Assembly: GCA_902572825.1 (NCBI GenBank)
Contig: CACGHD010000011.1
Coordinates: 1 to 47,773 of the forward strand
DNA length: 47,773 bases
From: an uncultured Prochlorococcus sp.
Lineage (GTDB): Bacteria > Cyanobacteriota > Cyanobacteriia > PCC-6307 > Cyanobiaceae
Direction: 5' to 3'
Each line of letters opens with the position of its first letter. The stretch's first letter is position 1. The position numbers and the translations under genes are program-made. The notes beneath the pieces are model-generated. The model was not told where the DNA came from. It saw only the letters and a list, made by a program, of their open reading frames with translations, and did not search any database. This document shows positions 25,095 to 33,948 of this stretch, piece after piece.

Positions 25095-26381
25095 ATGTAT
25101 TCTGGCTTAACTGCAATGAAAAAAGAATCACTTGCAGTAGTTATAATTTCCAATGGTCCTGGTGAATTAACTACATGGGTAAATCCTGTAGTCGATGAGC
25201 TAAATAAAATAAATAAATCACTACGTGATAAAGATAAACAAGATTTCACTCTTAGGTTAGTCCTTGTTCCTTGCCCAAATGCCACTGGTAAAGAATTTTT
25301 AGTTGCAAATTCATGGAATAAATTCGAATTAATTATAAAATCCAAGAGTTTTTGGAAATTATTAATAAAACCACATTCTTTTGCTGATTGGCCAAAAAAA
25401 GGGATAGTTATTTTCCTTGGTGGGGATCAATTTTGGAGCATTTTATTAGCTAAAAGATTAGGTTATTTTAATATCACATATGCTGAATGGGTTTCACGAT
25501 GGCCTAAATGGACCAATGAAATTGCTGCTATGAATGCAAAAGTAAAAGAGTTAATACCTAAAAGATATAAATATAAATGTAAAGTAATTGGCGATTTGAT
25601 GGCAGATATCAAACTTAATAGCGAAATATCACTAAGAAATAAAGAAAAACACTATATTGCATTATTGCCTGGTTCTAAGAAAGCAAAGCTTTCTATTGGA
25701 ATTCCTTTCTTCTTAGAAGTTGCAGATCATATCGCTAAAGAAAATCAAAATATAAACTTTATAATCCCCATTGCACCAACTACTGATAAAAGTGAATATT
25801 TATTTTTTCAAAGTAACAAAAATCCAATTGCTAAATATTACTCATCAAAAATCAAAACAATCAAAAACTTCAAAGACTCTAGTTTTGATTATGTAATTGA
25901 AACATCAAAAAAAACGAAGATTTATCTAATCAAGAAACATCCATGCTATGAAATATTAAAAGAATGTGATCTTGCAATTACAACTGTAGGAGCAAATACT
26001 GCAGAATTAGCAGCAATTAGTCTTCCAATGTTAGTTGTTCTGCCAACTCAACATTTAAATATGATGAATGCCTGGGATGGTATTTTTGGATTAGTTGGAA
26101 AAATTTCATTCATAAATAGATTCCTAACTTTTATAATTAAAAATTTCTATTTTAAAAAAAAGAAGTTTTTTGCTTGGCCAAATATTAAAGCTAAGAGAAT
26201 GATTGTCCCTGAAAGGATAGGTAATATTTCGACAATAAAAATTGCAAGAGAAGTATTATTTCTTATTAAAAATAGAGATCAATTAAAAAGTATTAGGGAT
26301 AATTTAAACAAAGAAAGAGGCGATAAAGGTGCTGCAAAAAAACTTGCTTCTATAATTGTTAATTCAATAAAAAAACTTTAA
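25095..26381 (+). CDS. LpxB-related glycosyltransferase-like protein
   Basis: About 428 residues from the ATG at 25095, or 421 from the ATG at 25116. The open frame continues upstream through the tRNA, which must be ignored. The N-terminus has VVIISNGPGELTTWVNPVV, and the C-terminal half has AITTVGANTAELAAISLPMLVVLPTQHLNMMNAWDG, the UDP-sugar-binding pattern of lipid-A-disaccharide synthase (GT19) and relatives. Sequence drift from true LpxB is large, so it is best called LpxB-related, probably acting on an envelope glycolipid. It is convergent with the PRC-barrel gene, 3 bases apart. Confidence 0.65.
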   Translation: MYSGLTAMKKESLAVVIISNGPGELTTWVNPVVDELNKINKSLRDKDKQDFTLRLVLVPCPNATGKEFLVANSWNKFELIIKSKSFWKLLIKPHSFADWPKKGIVIFLGGDQFWSILLAKRLGYFNITYAEWVSRWPKWTNEIAAMNAKVKELIPKRYKYKCKVIGDLMADIKLNSEISLRNKEKHYIALLPGSKKAKLSIGIPFFLEVADHIAKENQNINFIIPIAPTTDKSEYLFFQSNKNPIAKYYSSKIKTIKNFKDSSFDYVIETSKKTKIYLIKKHPCYEILKECDLAITTVGANTAELAAISLPMLVVLPTQHLNMMNAWDGIFGLVGKISFINRFLTFIIKNFYFKKKKFFAWPNIKAKRMIVPERIGNISTIKIAREVLFLIKNRDQLKSIRDNLNKERGDKGAAKKLASIIVNSIKKL

Positions 26382-26384
26382 CAA

Positions 26385-27428
26385 TTACCAAGGATCATCA
26401 ATTTCAAACTTTTCTGATTGTTTATTATCTTGAACTAAATTTTGTTCGTTCAGTGGTTCAATATCTAAAGTTTCAGTTGCATTTTGAATTGGTCTTTTCG
26501 AAGCTAAATTAGTAGTTGATTGTTTATTTTGCTTTAAATCAATATTGTTTTTTTCATCTATTTGATTAACACTATTTTGATTCTGGATCTGATCAAAATC
26601 ATCATTATCCATGTATAGCTTTTTTCTATTATTTATTTCTTCTTCAGAATCCTTTATTTCAACATATTCAAGTTCATCTTCATAATCTTCTTCATAATCA
26701 TCTTCTTCAACAACTTCTTCATATTCCTCGACCAGATTGTTTTGCTGTTCTGATTCAGAACCTGAAAGTAACTGATTCTCAACAGGTACAAGATTTGCTG
26801 AGTATCCATTTACTTCCCTTTCATCCCATGAAGAACCCCCGACTCCAAGTTTCTCAAGTAGTCCACTACTTAGTTGCTTCAATTTCTCTTCCGCACCTTC
26901 ATAAACAATAATCCTATCGGTACCACTACTTACAATTTCATCAACAGGTATTTCCCAAGTACTTAAGACTCCCTCACCTAAAAGGGGAACACCAACAGCA
27001 CCCATAACAAGAGATATCAAATCCCCAGTCTCAATATCAAAAGAAAAGCCAAGAACTCTTCCTAAAAGTTGTCCAGATTCTGTAATCACTTGACAATTAA
27101 TTACCTTGCCATATCTTTCTGGAGAAAAACTCTCACTCAAAGAATCTAAGGAGTCAACTAATATGACATCTCCAACTTGCTTTATACTCTCTAAAGGCAT
27201 CCATTTTGGCAAACCTGGTAAAAATCTTGTAAGTGGATTATCTCTTAGTCCCAAAGCGACCACCTCTCTTCTATCGATATCAACAACAACTTCGCCAACT
27301 ACGCCTAGCCGCCTCCCAGTATCAGTTGTTATCACTTGAGTTCCCATTAATTCTGACCTTAACCATAAACGTTCACTTGGAACAGAGTTGGGGAGATTCT
27401 TATTAGCAGATGTGTTAGACAAGCTCAT
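26385..27428 (-). CDS. PRC-barrel domain protein with acidic C-terminal region
   Basis: A 347-residue soluble protein with two PRC-barrel-like units. The first is at about 22-95 (LRSELMGTQVITTDTGRRLG...DIDRREVVALGL). The second is at about 110-180 (VINCQVITESGQLLGRVLGFSF...). PRC barrels occur in RimM and photosynthetic reaction-centre H subunits and mediate protein or RNA contacts. The C-terminal third is low complexity, with a dense Glu/Asp/Tyr run at about 228-262, then Asn/Gln-rich and probably disordered. It lies 45 bases downstream of smc on the same strand. Function unknown. Confidence 0.82.
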   Translation of the reverse strand: MSLSNTSANKNLPNSVPSERLWLRSELMGTQVITTDTGRRLGVVGEVVVDIDRREVVALGLRDNPLTRFLPGLPKWMPLESIKQVGDVILVDSLDSLSESFSPERYGKVINCQVITESGQLLGRVLGFSFDIETGDLISLVMGAVGVPLLGEGVLSTWEIPVDEIVSSGTDRIIVYEGAEEKLKQLSSGLLEKLGVGGSSWDEREVNGYSANLVPVENQLLSGSESEQQNNLVEEYEEVVEEDDYEEDYEDELEYVEIKDSEEEINNRKKLYMDNDDFDQIQNQNSVNQIDEKNNIDLKQNKQSTTNLASKRPIQNATETLDIEPLNEQNLVQDNKQSEKFEIDDPW

Positions 27429-27473
27429 AAATTTCTTTCTATCATTCTGACGTATAAATTTAAAAAAGTGTGT

Positions 27474-30400
27474 TTATGCAGCATTTGGTAACCCAAGAAC
27501 TTGAGTATTAGCACCTCTTGCTTGCGCAACCCCAATTGTTCGTTCAGACGCACTAATCATAGGCCTTCTATGACTTACGACTATAAATTGAGCATTTGAT
27601 GACTGATTCGATATTAGTTTTGACAACCTTTCGACATTAATACCATCTAAAAAACTATCAACTTCATCTAATGCATAAAAAGGTGAAGGTTTATACTTTT
27701 GCAAAGCGAATAAAAAACTTAAAGCAGTTAACGATTTTTCACCACCTGACATAGAAGCTAATCTTCTGACATTTTTTCCCTTAGGGTGAGCCACTAAAGT
27801 TAATCCTCCTTCTAAAGGAGAATTAGGATTTTCAAGTTGAAGAAATCCATCTCCATCAGATAATTTTGCAAAAATTTCTCTGAAATGTTTATCAACTTCT
27901 TTAAATGCTTGCATAAAAGCCTCCTGACGCATCGTAGATACAGTTTCTATTCTCAGCAATAATTCAGATCTTTCATTAGATAAAATTTCTAATTTTCCTC
28001 GCAAACCATTTAATCTCTCAATTAACTCTTCTAATTCTTCAAGAGCTAACATATTAACAGGTTCTAAGCTTTGTAATTTTGCATTTATAATCGAAATTTC
28101 TGATTGCAAAGATTCAAGACTCTTTCCTTCATATTCTCCAAACTCTGGAGAAGGATTAGGTAGATCATTTTTATAATTTTCTAGTTTTATTTTCTCGCTC
28201 CTCATCTCTTCTTGAAGAGACTGCATATCCCTTTCAAGATATTCAAGCTTCAACAGAAAGTTATTATATTCTTGCCTTTTATTTGAAATTGAAGAGTTTA
28301 ATTCATCTCTTTTCCGTCTCAATAAACCTAAATCCTTCTCTAGAGAATTTTTTTCATTATCGAGATCATAAAGCTCTTTTTTAAATGCATCTCTTTTTTC
28401 GATCCATTCACTATGAGCAATTGCTAGTTGTTGAATAGATTCCTGCAAGTTTTTTTCTTGTAATAAAGTAATTTTTAATGAATTATTAATACGCTCTTTA
28501 TTTAAAGCAGATTGATTCTTTTTATCTAGTAACGTATCTCTTTCCTTAATAAGTAATTCAAGTTTTTTATCAAGATTATTAAAATCGTTATTAAAAGCTA
28601 TTAATGATGATTTTTGATTTTTTTCATAATTTGCCTTTTGAATGGTTTGTAATTGATCAAACTTATCATGATAAGGCTTCAATTCATCTTTTAAATGGTC
28701 TAACTCTTTAACTAATAAATTATTAGCAGTATCAAGTTTATTTAATCTCGATTTACAATCCTCAGTTCTTTGCGAGACAGCCTTAAGAGAATCCTGATTC
28801 ACTTCAATTTCTTTATTAAATGAAGCACAATCCTCAATTATATGACTACGGTTAGAATTTAATTTACTAAGTCTATTATTTTTTATTATCAAATCATTAT
28901 CTGACACTTTTAAAGCTTCTTCTATAACTAATAATCTATCTTTTATAGGACTAGAATCATCAATATCATTGTTAATTCCAAACCTATAAGCCAAATCTTT
29001 ATTTAACTTACTGCCTCCTGTAATAGCACCACTTGCTTCTAATAATTCACCACTTAAGGTAACCAACCTATTTTTTTGTGAGGATAACCTAGCTGAGGAC
29101 AAGTCTGAAAAAACCAAAGTATCTCCAAAAACATATCGAAAAACATCTGAATAAACTTCATCAAAAGTAATTAGATTAATAGCTTTATCAATAAATCCAT
29201 TCTCACTGTTATTTTCAAATCTTGAAATTGCATAATTCTTTTTTTGACTTTTTATTCTATTTAAAGGTAAGAAAGTTAATCTTCCCGCTTTCTTCTTTTT
29301 AAGGATTTCAATTGCTTTAGCAGCAATATGATCATTATCAACAACAATTTGTCCTAATCTATTTCCGGCAGCAATTTCTAATGCATATCTATTTTTCTCA
29401 CTGACCTCTCCAAGTTGAGCTACATAACCATGTATACCTTCTAACCCTGCTTCTAAGAGAATTCTGAGAGCATATGAACCTCTAGATTCGTTTAAAGCTT
29501 CCTTCCTGCTTTCAAATCTAGATAAATCCTTTTCAAGCCTTAATTGCTCGTTGTTTAATCTTGATTTAGTTTTAATTAATAAATCAATTTCATTTTTTAA
29601 AGAATTAATTTCTGAGCTATTACTTACCAAGTTTTTATTCTTTATATCGGATGTCTCTTTTTTTCTTTGATTTCCCGCATAAAGTTTCTGCTTTTCTAAG
29701 TTTAAGGCGTCAATTTGAGACAATATCTCATCTTTTTGAATATTATTTTGAATAGTTTCTTCTTGAATTTTTCTTTTTTTTATTTCCAAAGGATTAATTT
29801 GATTTTTTATACTTTCAAGCTCAGCATTTAATTTGATACTTTGTTTTGAGAATTCTCCAGATTCTCCAGCCGCATCAGATAGGTTTTTTCTAGATAGTTT
29901 GTGTTTTAAAGTGAGATCATCAATTTGCAAGTTCAATTGATTTAAAAAACTATCATCGAAATTTTCTTGTCTCTTTTTTTCTGACTCGATATTCCTCTTA
30001 GAAATTGCAATTTCATCTCTCTGTTTTTGTAATTTAATACCTTCTTCTTTATTCAGACTTGACGTCCTATCAAGTTCTCTCAAGCGAGAATTAATACTTC
30101 CAATATCAGAATTCACTTTTATCAATTTATCCTCTCCTTTCTCCTTAAGCTCATCGGTTAGTATTTTCAAAGCATCTTCTAAAACTGATATTTCTTTACT
30201 AATAGATTCTTTTTGTTTATTGAATAATATTTTATTTTTTTCAATTTCACTTTCTTTTTTTTCTAAAGATTCAACATGCTTAACTTGTTTATCAAAAATA
30301 AGAACTTTCTCTAATTCTATTATTTGTAGTAGTTTTGCCTTTAACTCTTTATATCGCTTTGCTTTATCACATTCTTTTTCAAGCTTATTTTTACTAGATT

Positions 30401-31064
30401 GCAATTCATTTTCTAAAATTTCACATCTTTCTTGTCTTTCGAAAACGTCATTTAATTTTGTGTTAGTTTGTTCTATTCTTGTATCAAAAAGTGCCACTCC
30501 TGCTAATTCATCAATAAGATTTCTCCTCTCCTTATTATTCATTGATACTATTCTTGTTACATCACCCTGCATAACAACATTGCTACCCTCAGGATCAACG
30601 CTAATATCCCTTAATATTCTCTGTATTTGTTGCAAGGTACATTGTTTTCCATCAGAAATATAAGTAGAAGCATAAGAACCACCTGGCATAAGCCTTAATT
30701 TTCTAGAAACTACCCATTCTTTTTGACCTTTACTAAGGGCAATTTCTTCTTCTTCTAGTTCCAAAGGCGGAAGATCCTCTCTAGGGGACCAATCTTGAAT
30801 ATTAAATTTTACCGATACAGATGTTTCTGATGACTTCCCCTCTTTAACTTTGGAATTATTTATTAGATCTGGTAATCTTTCTGCTCTCATGCCTCTACTA
30901 TTAGCTAGACCTAAACAGAATAAAATTCCATCTAAAATATTACTTTTCCCAGAACCGTTAGGGCCCGTAACCACCGTAAAGCCTTCCTCAAGAGGAATTT
31001 TTACATTTCCCCCAAAAGATTTAAAATTTTCAAACTCGACCTGATTGATATGTACCAATCTCAA
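27474..31064 (-). CDS. smc: Chromosome segregation ATPase SMC
   Basis: A 1196-residue condensin. The N-terminal ATPase half has Walker A GPNGSGKSN (about 33-41). Two long coiled coils (about 170-500 and 670-1000) flank a glycine-rich hinge (about 520-650, GYVAQLGEV...KKKAGRLTFLPL). The C-terminal half has the signature SMSGGEKSLTALS and Walker B PFYALDEVDSFLD. The annotated frame can start at TTG 31064 (MRLVHINQ) or TTG 31058; the latter gives MVHINQVEFENFKSFGG, the usual cyanobacterial start. ScpA/ScpB genes are not nearby. The LigD-phosphoesterase-like gene lies just upstream. Confidence 0.97.
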   Translation of the reverse strand: MRLVHINQVEFENFKSFGGNVKIPLEEGFTVVTGPNGSGKSNILDGILFCLGLANSRGMRAERLPDLINNSKVKEGKSSETSVSVKFNIQDWSPREDLPPLELEEEEIALSKGQKEWVVSRKLRLMPGGSYASTYISDGKQCTLQQIQRILRDISVDPEGSNVVMQGDVTRIVSMNNKERRNLIDELAGVALFDTRIEQTNTKLNDVFERQERCEILENELQSSKNKLEKECDKAKRYKELKAKLLQIIELEKVLIFDKQVKHVESLEKKESEIEKNKILFNKQKESISKEISVLEDALKILTDELKEKGEDKLIKVNSDIGSINSRLRELDRTSSLNKEEGIKLQKQRDEIAISKRNIESEKKRQENFDDSFLNQLNLQIDDLTLKHKLSRKNLSDAAGESGEFSKQSIKLNAELESIKNQINPLEIKKRKIQEETIQNNIQKDEILSQIDALNLEKQKLYAGNQRKKETSDIKNKNLVSNSSEINSLKNEIDLLIKTKSRLNNEQLRLEKDLSRFESRKEALNESRGSYALRILLEAGLEGIHGYVAQLGEVSEKNRYALEIAAGNRLGQIVVDNDHIAAKAIEILKKKKAGRLTFLPLNRIKSQKKNYAISRFENNSENGFIDKAINLITFDEVYSDVFRYVFGDTLVFSDLSSARLSSQKNRLVTLSGELLEASGAITGGSKLNKDLAYRFGINNDIDDSSPIKDRLLVIEEALKVSDNDLIIKNNRLSKLNSNRSHIIEDCASFNKEIEVNQDSLKAVSQRTEDCKSRLNKLDTANNLLVKELDHLKDELKPYHDKFDQLQTIQKANYEKNQKSSLIAFNNDFNNLDKKLELLIKERDTLLDKKNQSALNKERINNSLKITLLQEKNLQESIQQLAIAHSEWIEKRDAFKKELYDLDNEKNSLEKDLGLLRRKRDELNSSISNKRQEYNNFLLKLEYLERDMQSLQEEMRSEKIKLENYKNDLPNPSPEFGEYEGKSLESLQSEISIINAKLQSLEPVNMLALEELEELIERLNGLRGKLEILSNERSELLLRIETVSTMRQEAFMQAFKEVDKHFREIFAKLSDGDGFLQLENPNSPLEGGLTLVAHPKGKNVRRLASMSGGEKSLTALSFLFALQKYKPSPFYALDEVDSFLDGINVERLSKLISNQSSNAQFIVVSHRRPMISASERTIGVAQARGANTQVLGLPNAA

Positions 31065-31140
31065 GTCTCAATAGCTAAATAAGAATAACTAATTTGCAAA
31101 AATTCTCAATAGAAATATTACGTTTATTTATAAATGAATA

Positions 31141-31503
31141 TTAATAATTTTTGCTCAATCGGCAAGAATTAGCCGATATTTCAAACAAACCATAAAGAAG
31201 TTCACCATCCAAAATGAATCTATAATATTCAGAATCAAATTTATCAGAAACGTTTTTAAATATTCCTTGATCAATTCTTTTTACAAACCCTCTATTATCA
31301 GAAAGTTCGTGTTCTATCCTTGATAGCCATACAAGTCTATGATTTGGCTGCTTATAAATTTCTATTGAAGCTTGATTTAATAGAGGTAGTTTTAAAAATT
31401 TCCAAGTTAAACAATCTATTCCATTTTCAACAAGAAAATCATAATGAATTTCTACAGAGTTAGGAAAATAAACTTTATGTTCAAGCAAAACCCATTTATT
31501 CAT
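31141..31503 (-). CDS. Small protein resembling the LigD 3'-phosphoesterase domain
   Basis: A 120-residue soluble protein. It begins NKWVLLEHK, then EIHYDFLVENGIDCLTWKF (18-36), NHRLVWLSRIEHELSDNRGFVKRIDQG (54-80), and ends ELLYGLFEIS. The order LLEH...HxDFxxE...TW...HRL...GxVxRxDxG matches the phosphoesterase (PE) domain of LigD. The metal-binding candidates are retained: His9, His20, Asp22 and His55. In LigD this domain trims 3' ends during non-homologous end joining. Here it stands alone, without ligase or polymerase domains or a visible Ku gene. It lies 76 bases upstream of smc on the same strand. The assignment rests on motif order, not an alignment. Confidence 0.55.
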   Translation of the reverse strand: MNKWVLLEHKVYFPNSVEIHYDFLVENGIDCLTWKFLKLPLLNQASIEIYKQPNHRLVWLSRIEHELSDNRGFVKRIDQGIFKNVSDKFDSEYYRFILDGELLYGLFEISANSCRLSKNY

Positions 31504-31586
31504 TATCTAGTTGATAAATAAATCAAATCTATTTTCAAAACAAAGTTGAGATGAAGATATATTTTCTTATAGATAATTCCTTTTAT

Positions 31587-31724
31587 TTAATTACTTGCAT
31601 CAGGAACAAATCTTAAAGCTATGAATAGCAAACTTCCAGCTCCTGCAATAGCTGCAGCTACTAATCCAAAATCTGTAGGGATTGTGCGAGATGCAAAAAT
31701 TAATGATGCAAATGTAATATCCAT
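31587..31724 (-). CDS. Single-pass membrane microprotein, 45 residues
   Basis: A short gene read from the minus strand: ATG at 31724, stop at 31587. The product starts MDITFASLIFASRTIPTD, has one hydrophobic helix (about 20-40, GLVAAAIAGAGSLLFIALRF), and ends VPDASN. Its size and composition resemble small photosystem or cytochrome b6f subunits, but I cannot match it to a named one. It stands in its own intergenic space 83 bases upstream of the LigD-phosphoesterase-like gene. The codon use and clean frame favour a real gene. Confidence 0.65.
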   Translation of the reverse strand: MDITFASLIFASRTIPTDFGLVAAAIAGAGSLLFIALRFVPDASN

Positions 31725-31912
31725 GATGAAATTTAAACTAATTTAATAAATTCAGTAATAGCTTAACAAAACCTTATTACAGAACAGAGTAGATAAATAA
31801 AATGTAAATAAACTTTTATATGTTTTTATTCTATATAAATCGCACAATATTTTAGATAAGGGTTCCAAATTAAGAAAATAGGGTCTAATCTTAAAATAAA
31901 TAAGTTTAAATA

Positions 31913-32374
31913 ATGGAGACTTACCATCCTCCCAAAGAAGTAGAAGAAAAAAAAGATAACTCTGATTTTTCTGAAAAAGAAGTTATCTCAGAAAAATGGT
32001 TACTTGAAAAAATTGATAGTTTAATACCTTTAATAAAAGAAAAATGGCCAAACATTGCACAACAAACCCTTGAAGCCACAAAAGGGAGTATTGATGATTT
32101 AGTTGAAGTGATAGCTAGACATAGTGGAACCTCAGCAATTGGAATAAAAAGCCAACTATTTGAAATCCTTGATTCTATAAGAGAAAATAATTGGGAAATA
32201 TCAGAAAAAATTGAGCCTATAGAAAGTCAATTAGAAGAATTATTAGAAGAACTGAACAATACACTTAGACCCAAAATAGAAAGTCCAATAAGAAAAAAAC
32301 CACTGTTATCTATTGCTATTGCGGCTGGTATTGGTTTACTAATAGGAACTCTCCTAAACACAGGCAGAAAATAA
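31913..32374 (+). CDS. YqjD/ElaB (DUF883)-like membrane-anchored protein
   Basis: A 153-residue protein with an acidic N-terminus, a long amphipathic helical region (about 25-125, including IRENNWEISEKIEPIESQLEELLEELN), and a C-terminal glycine-rich membrane anchor after a basic turn (RKKPLLSIAIAAGIGLLIGTLL, about 126-147). That layout is the DUF883 plan; E. coli YqjD of this type anchors ribosomes to the membrane in stationary phase. The next gene begins 1 base later and resembles YqjE, so the pair is an operon. A TATAAA box at 31834-31839 may be its -10. Confidence 0.7.
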   Translation: METYHPPKEVEEKKDNSDFSEKEVISEKWLLEKIDSLIPLIKEKWPNIAQQTLEATKGSIDDLVEVIARHSGTSAIGIKSQLFEILDSIRENNWEISEKIEPIESQLEELLEELNNTLRPKIESPIRKKPLLSIAIAAGIGLLIGTLLNTGRK

Positions 32375-32375
32375 T

Positions 32376-32762
32376 ATGGAAAAACCCAAAAATAAAAACT
32401 TTGCAAATACAGCTTCTAGAATTTCGGCTATCGCAAGTTCAGTGATGGATTTACACGTCAGAATAGCTCTTCAAGAAGTGGATAGAGAAAAAAGAAGATT
32501 AATTAGTGGTGGAATATTTCTGGCAATTGGAAGCACATTACTATTATTGGTACTAATTTGTATTCATATTATTTTTTATCTTTTTCTAGAAAATTATAAT
32601 AACTGGAAGATTGAATATAATTTATTGCTAATAATATTTATCGATTTATTCCTTGCAGGCTTAAGTTTGAAGCTTGGAGGAAAATTAGCCAAAGGACCAT
32701 ATCTTCCTCAAACATTAGAGGGTTTAGGAAAGACAACAAAAGCCGTTTTAGGCAAAAAATAA
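32376..32762 (+). CDS. YqjE/phage-holin-superfamily-like membrane protein
   Basis: A 128-residue protein. The N-terminus is basic and amphipathic (SRISAIASSVMDLHVRIALQEVDREKRRLISGG). Two transmembrane helices follow at about 47-70 and 82-100. This is the layout of the YqjE/Holin-X superfamily, commonly encoded beside YqjD-like proteins. The DLHVRIALQEVDREKRRL helix matches the family's conserved ELxLAxAELxxEKxRL region. It is probably a partner of the preceding anchor protein; holin (lytic) activity is not implied. It is convergent with the methyltransferase gene, 1 base apart. Confidence 0.68.
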   Translation: MEKPKNKNFANTASRISAIASSVMDLHVRIALQEVDREKRRLISGGIFLAIGSTLLLLVLICIHIIFYLFLENYNNWKIEYNLLLIIFIDLFLAGLSLKLGGKLAKGPYLPQTLEGLGKTTKAVLGKK

Positions 32763-32763
32763 A

Positions 32764-33888
32764 TTACCTAATTAAATACTTTATCCATCTACAATCTATC
32801 CCCCCATTACTAACAGGAATTTTCAATGAAGATTTCATTTTCAAATATTTTGTTAGTTTTGGATTTCCACTTAGCAGCCAAAATTCCCAACCTGAAAATT
32901 TATTCTTTAGGAAGATTCCCATTTTTTCATATAAACGAATCAATTCATTTTCATCGCCTAATTTTTTGCCATATGGAGGATTACATATGATTATTCCAGG
33001 TGCGCAACTTAATTGGAGTGCTAAAAAATCATTATTTATAAGCTCAATATAATTTTCGAGTCCAGCTAATGATATGTTTACAATAGCTTGCTCAAAAACC
33101 TTTTTATTAATTTCACACCCTATTATTTTTGGTAATTTTTCATAATTTATAATTTTATTTTTTGCCGTATTTTTTTCATTAAGATAAATATCTTTCCTAA
33201 AGTCCAACCAATTCTCAAAAAGATATACTTGATCAATATTTATGGGAACTCCAAGGAATTGGTTGACTGCCTCAATTAAAAAAGTTCCTGAGCCACACAT
33301 AAAATCTATTAATGGAACTTTGCCATTCCATTGAGTCATATTTATCAATCCAGATGCTAAATTTTCTTTTAACGGAGCATTTCCAATTGCGGGTCTATAG
33401 CCTCTTTTGTGTAAGCTTTCTACGCTGCTTTGAAGACTGAGAATTGCTTTATTATTATTTAAATGCAGATGAATTATAAAATCAGGATTATCTAGAGAAA
33501 TATTTGATCTTTTATTCCAAACTGCCTTTTGCAAATCAGTAATAGAATTTTTTACTTCAAGAGCAGTGAAATGAGTATGACTTAAAGAAGGTGTTCTCCC
33601 AGTTACTTGAACATTAAACGTTTTATCAAAGTGCAACCAATTTAACCAATCAAATGAATCTCTAACCCCCGCATATAAAGATTGCTTGTCATAGCAATCA
33701 AAACTTGCAATTTCTCTATAAAAACGAAAAGCTAATCTTGAATAGAAATGCACTCTATAAAAAGTTTCATAATCACATTCAAAATTAATAAATCTTTTAT
33801 AAGTATTAATATTAAAGCCGCCTAAATTTGAAATTTCTTCTGCTAAAGATTTCTCTAGTCCCTCCGGAGATGATGCCACTACATTCAT
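32764..33888 (-). CDS. THUMP-domain RNA methyltransferase (RlmL N-terminal type)
   Basis: A 374-residue SAM-dependent methyltransferase. The N-terminal region (about 1-155) is ferredoxin-like plus THUMP (FNVQVTGRTPSLSHT... ILSLQSSVESLHKRGYR). The catalytic part has motif I DFMCGSGTFLIEA (195-207) and motif IV NPPYGKKLG (303-311), the N2-guanine/N6-adenine type. This matches COG0116/RlmL(N), which makes m2G2445 in 23S rRNA of E. coli. The C-terminal RlmK fusion of E. coli is absent, as usual outside gammaproteobacteria. The modified site here is inferred. Confidence 0.9.
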   Translation of the reverse strand: MNVVASSPEGLEKSLAEEISNLGGFNINTYKRFINFECDYETFYRVHFYSRLAFRFYREIASFDCYDKQSLYAGVRDSFDWLNWLHFDKTFNVQVTGRTPSLSHTHFTALEVKNSITDLQKAVWNKRSNISLDNPDFIIHLHLNNNKAILSLQSSVESLHKRGYRPAIGNAPLKENLASGLINMTQWNGKVPLIDFMCGSGTFLIEAVNQFLGVPINIDQVYLFENWLDFRKDIYLNEKNTAKNKIINYEKLPKIIGCEINKKVFEQAIVNISLAGLENYIELINNDFLALQLSCAPGIIICNPPYGKKLGDENELIRLYEKMGIFLKNKFSGWEFWLLSGNPKLTKYLKMKSSLKIPVSNGGIDCRWIKYLIR

Positions 33889-33941
33889 ATACGATAAAAC
33901 TTAGTAAAAAAACTATTCAATAACCATTTTGCCTGTCAGAA

Positions 33942-33947
33942 TATAAA
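33942..33947 (+). promoter_or_regulatory. Putative -10 element of the tmRNA gene
   Basis: TATAAA at 33942-33947 lies just upstream of the acceptor piece of ssrA. A perfect 12-base palindrome, GTCCAATTGGAC, at 33949-33960 spans the expected transcription start. No clear -35 box is seen. Confidence 0.45.
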
Positions 33948-33948
33948 T

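Noticed and set aside
30220..30663. Plus-strand 147-codon ORF, Ser/Phe/Cys-rich
   Set aside because: Antisense shadow of the smc coiled coil; such Ser/Phe/Leu-rich shadows arise opposite Glu/Lys-rich helices.
32376..32762. Phage holin
   Set aside because: The layout matches the YqjE/Holin-X superfamily beside a YqjD-like gene; no lysis or other phage genes are near.
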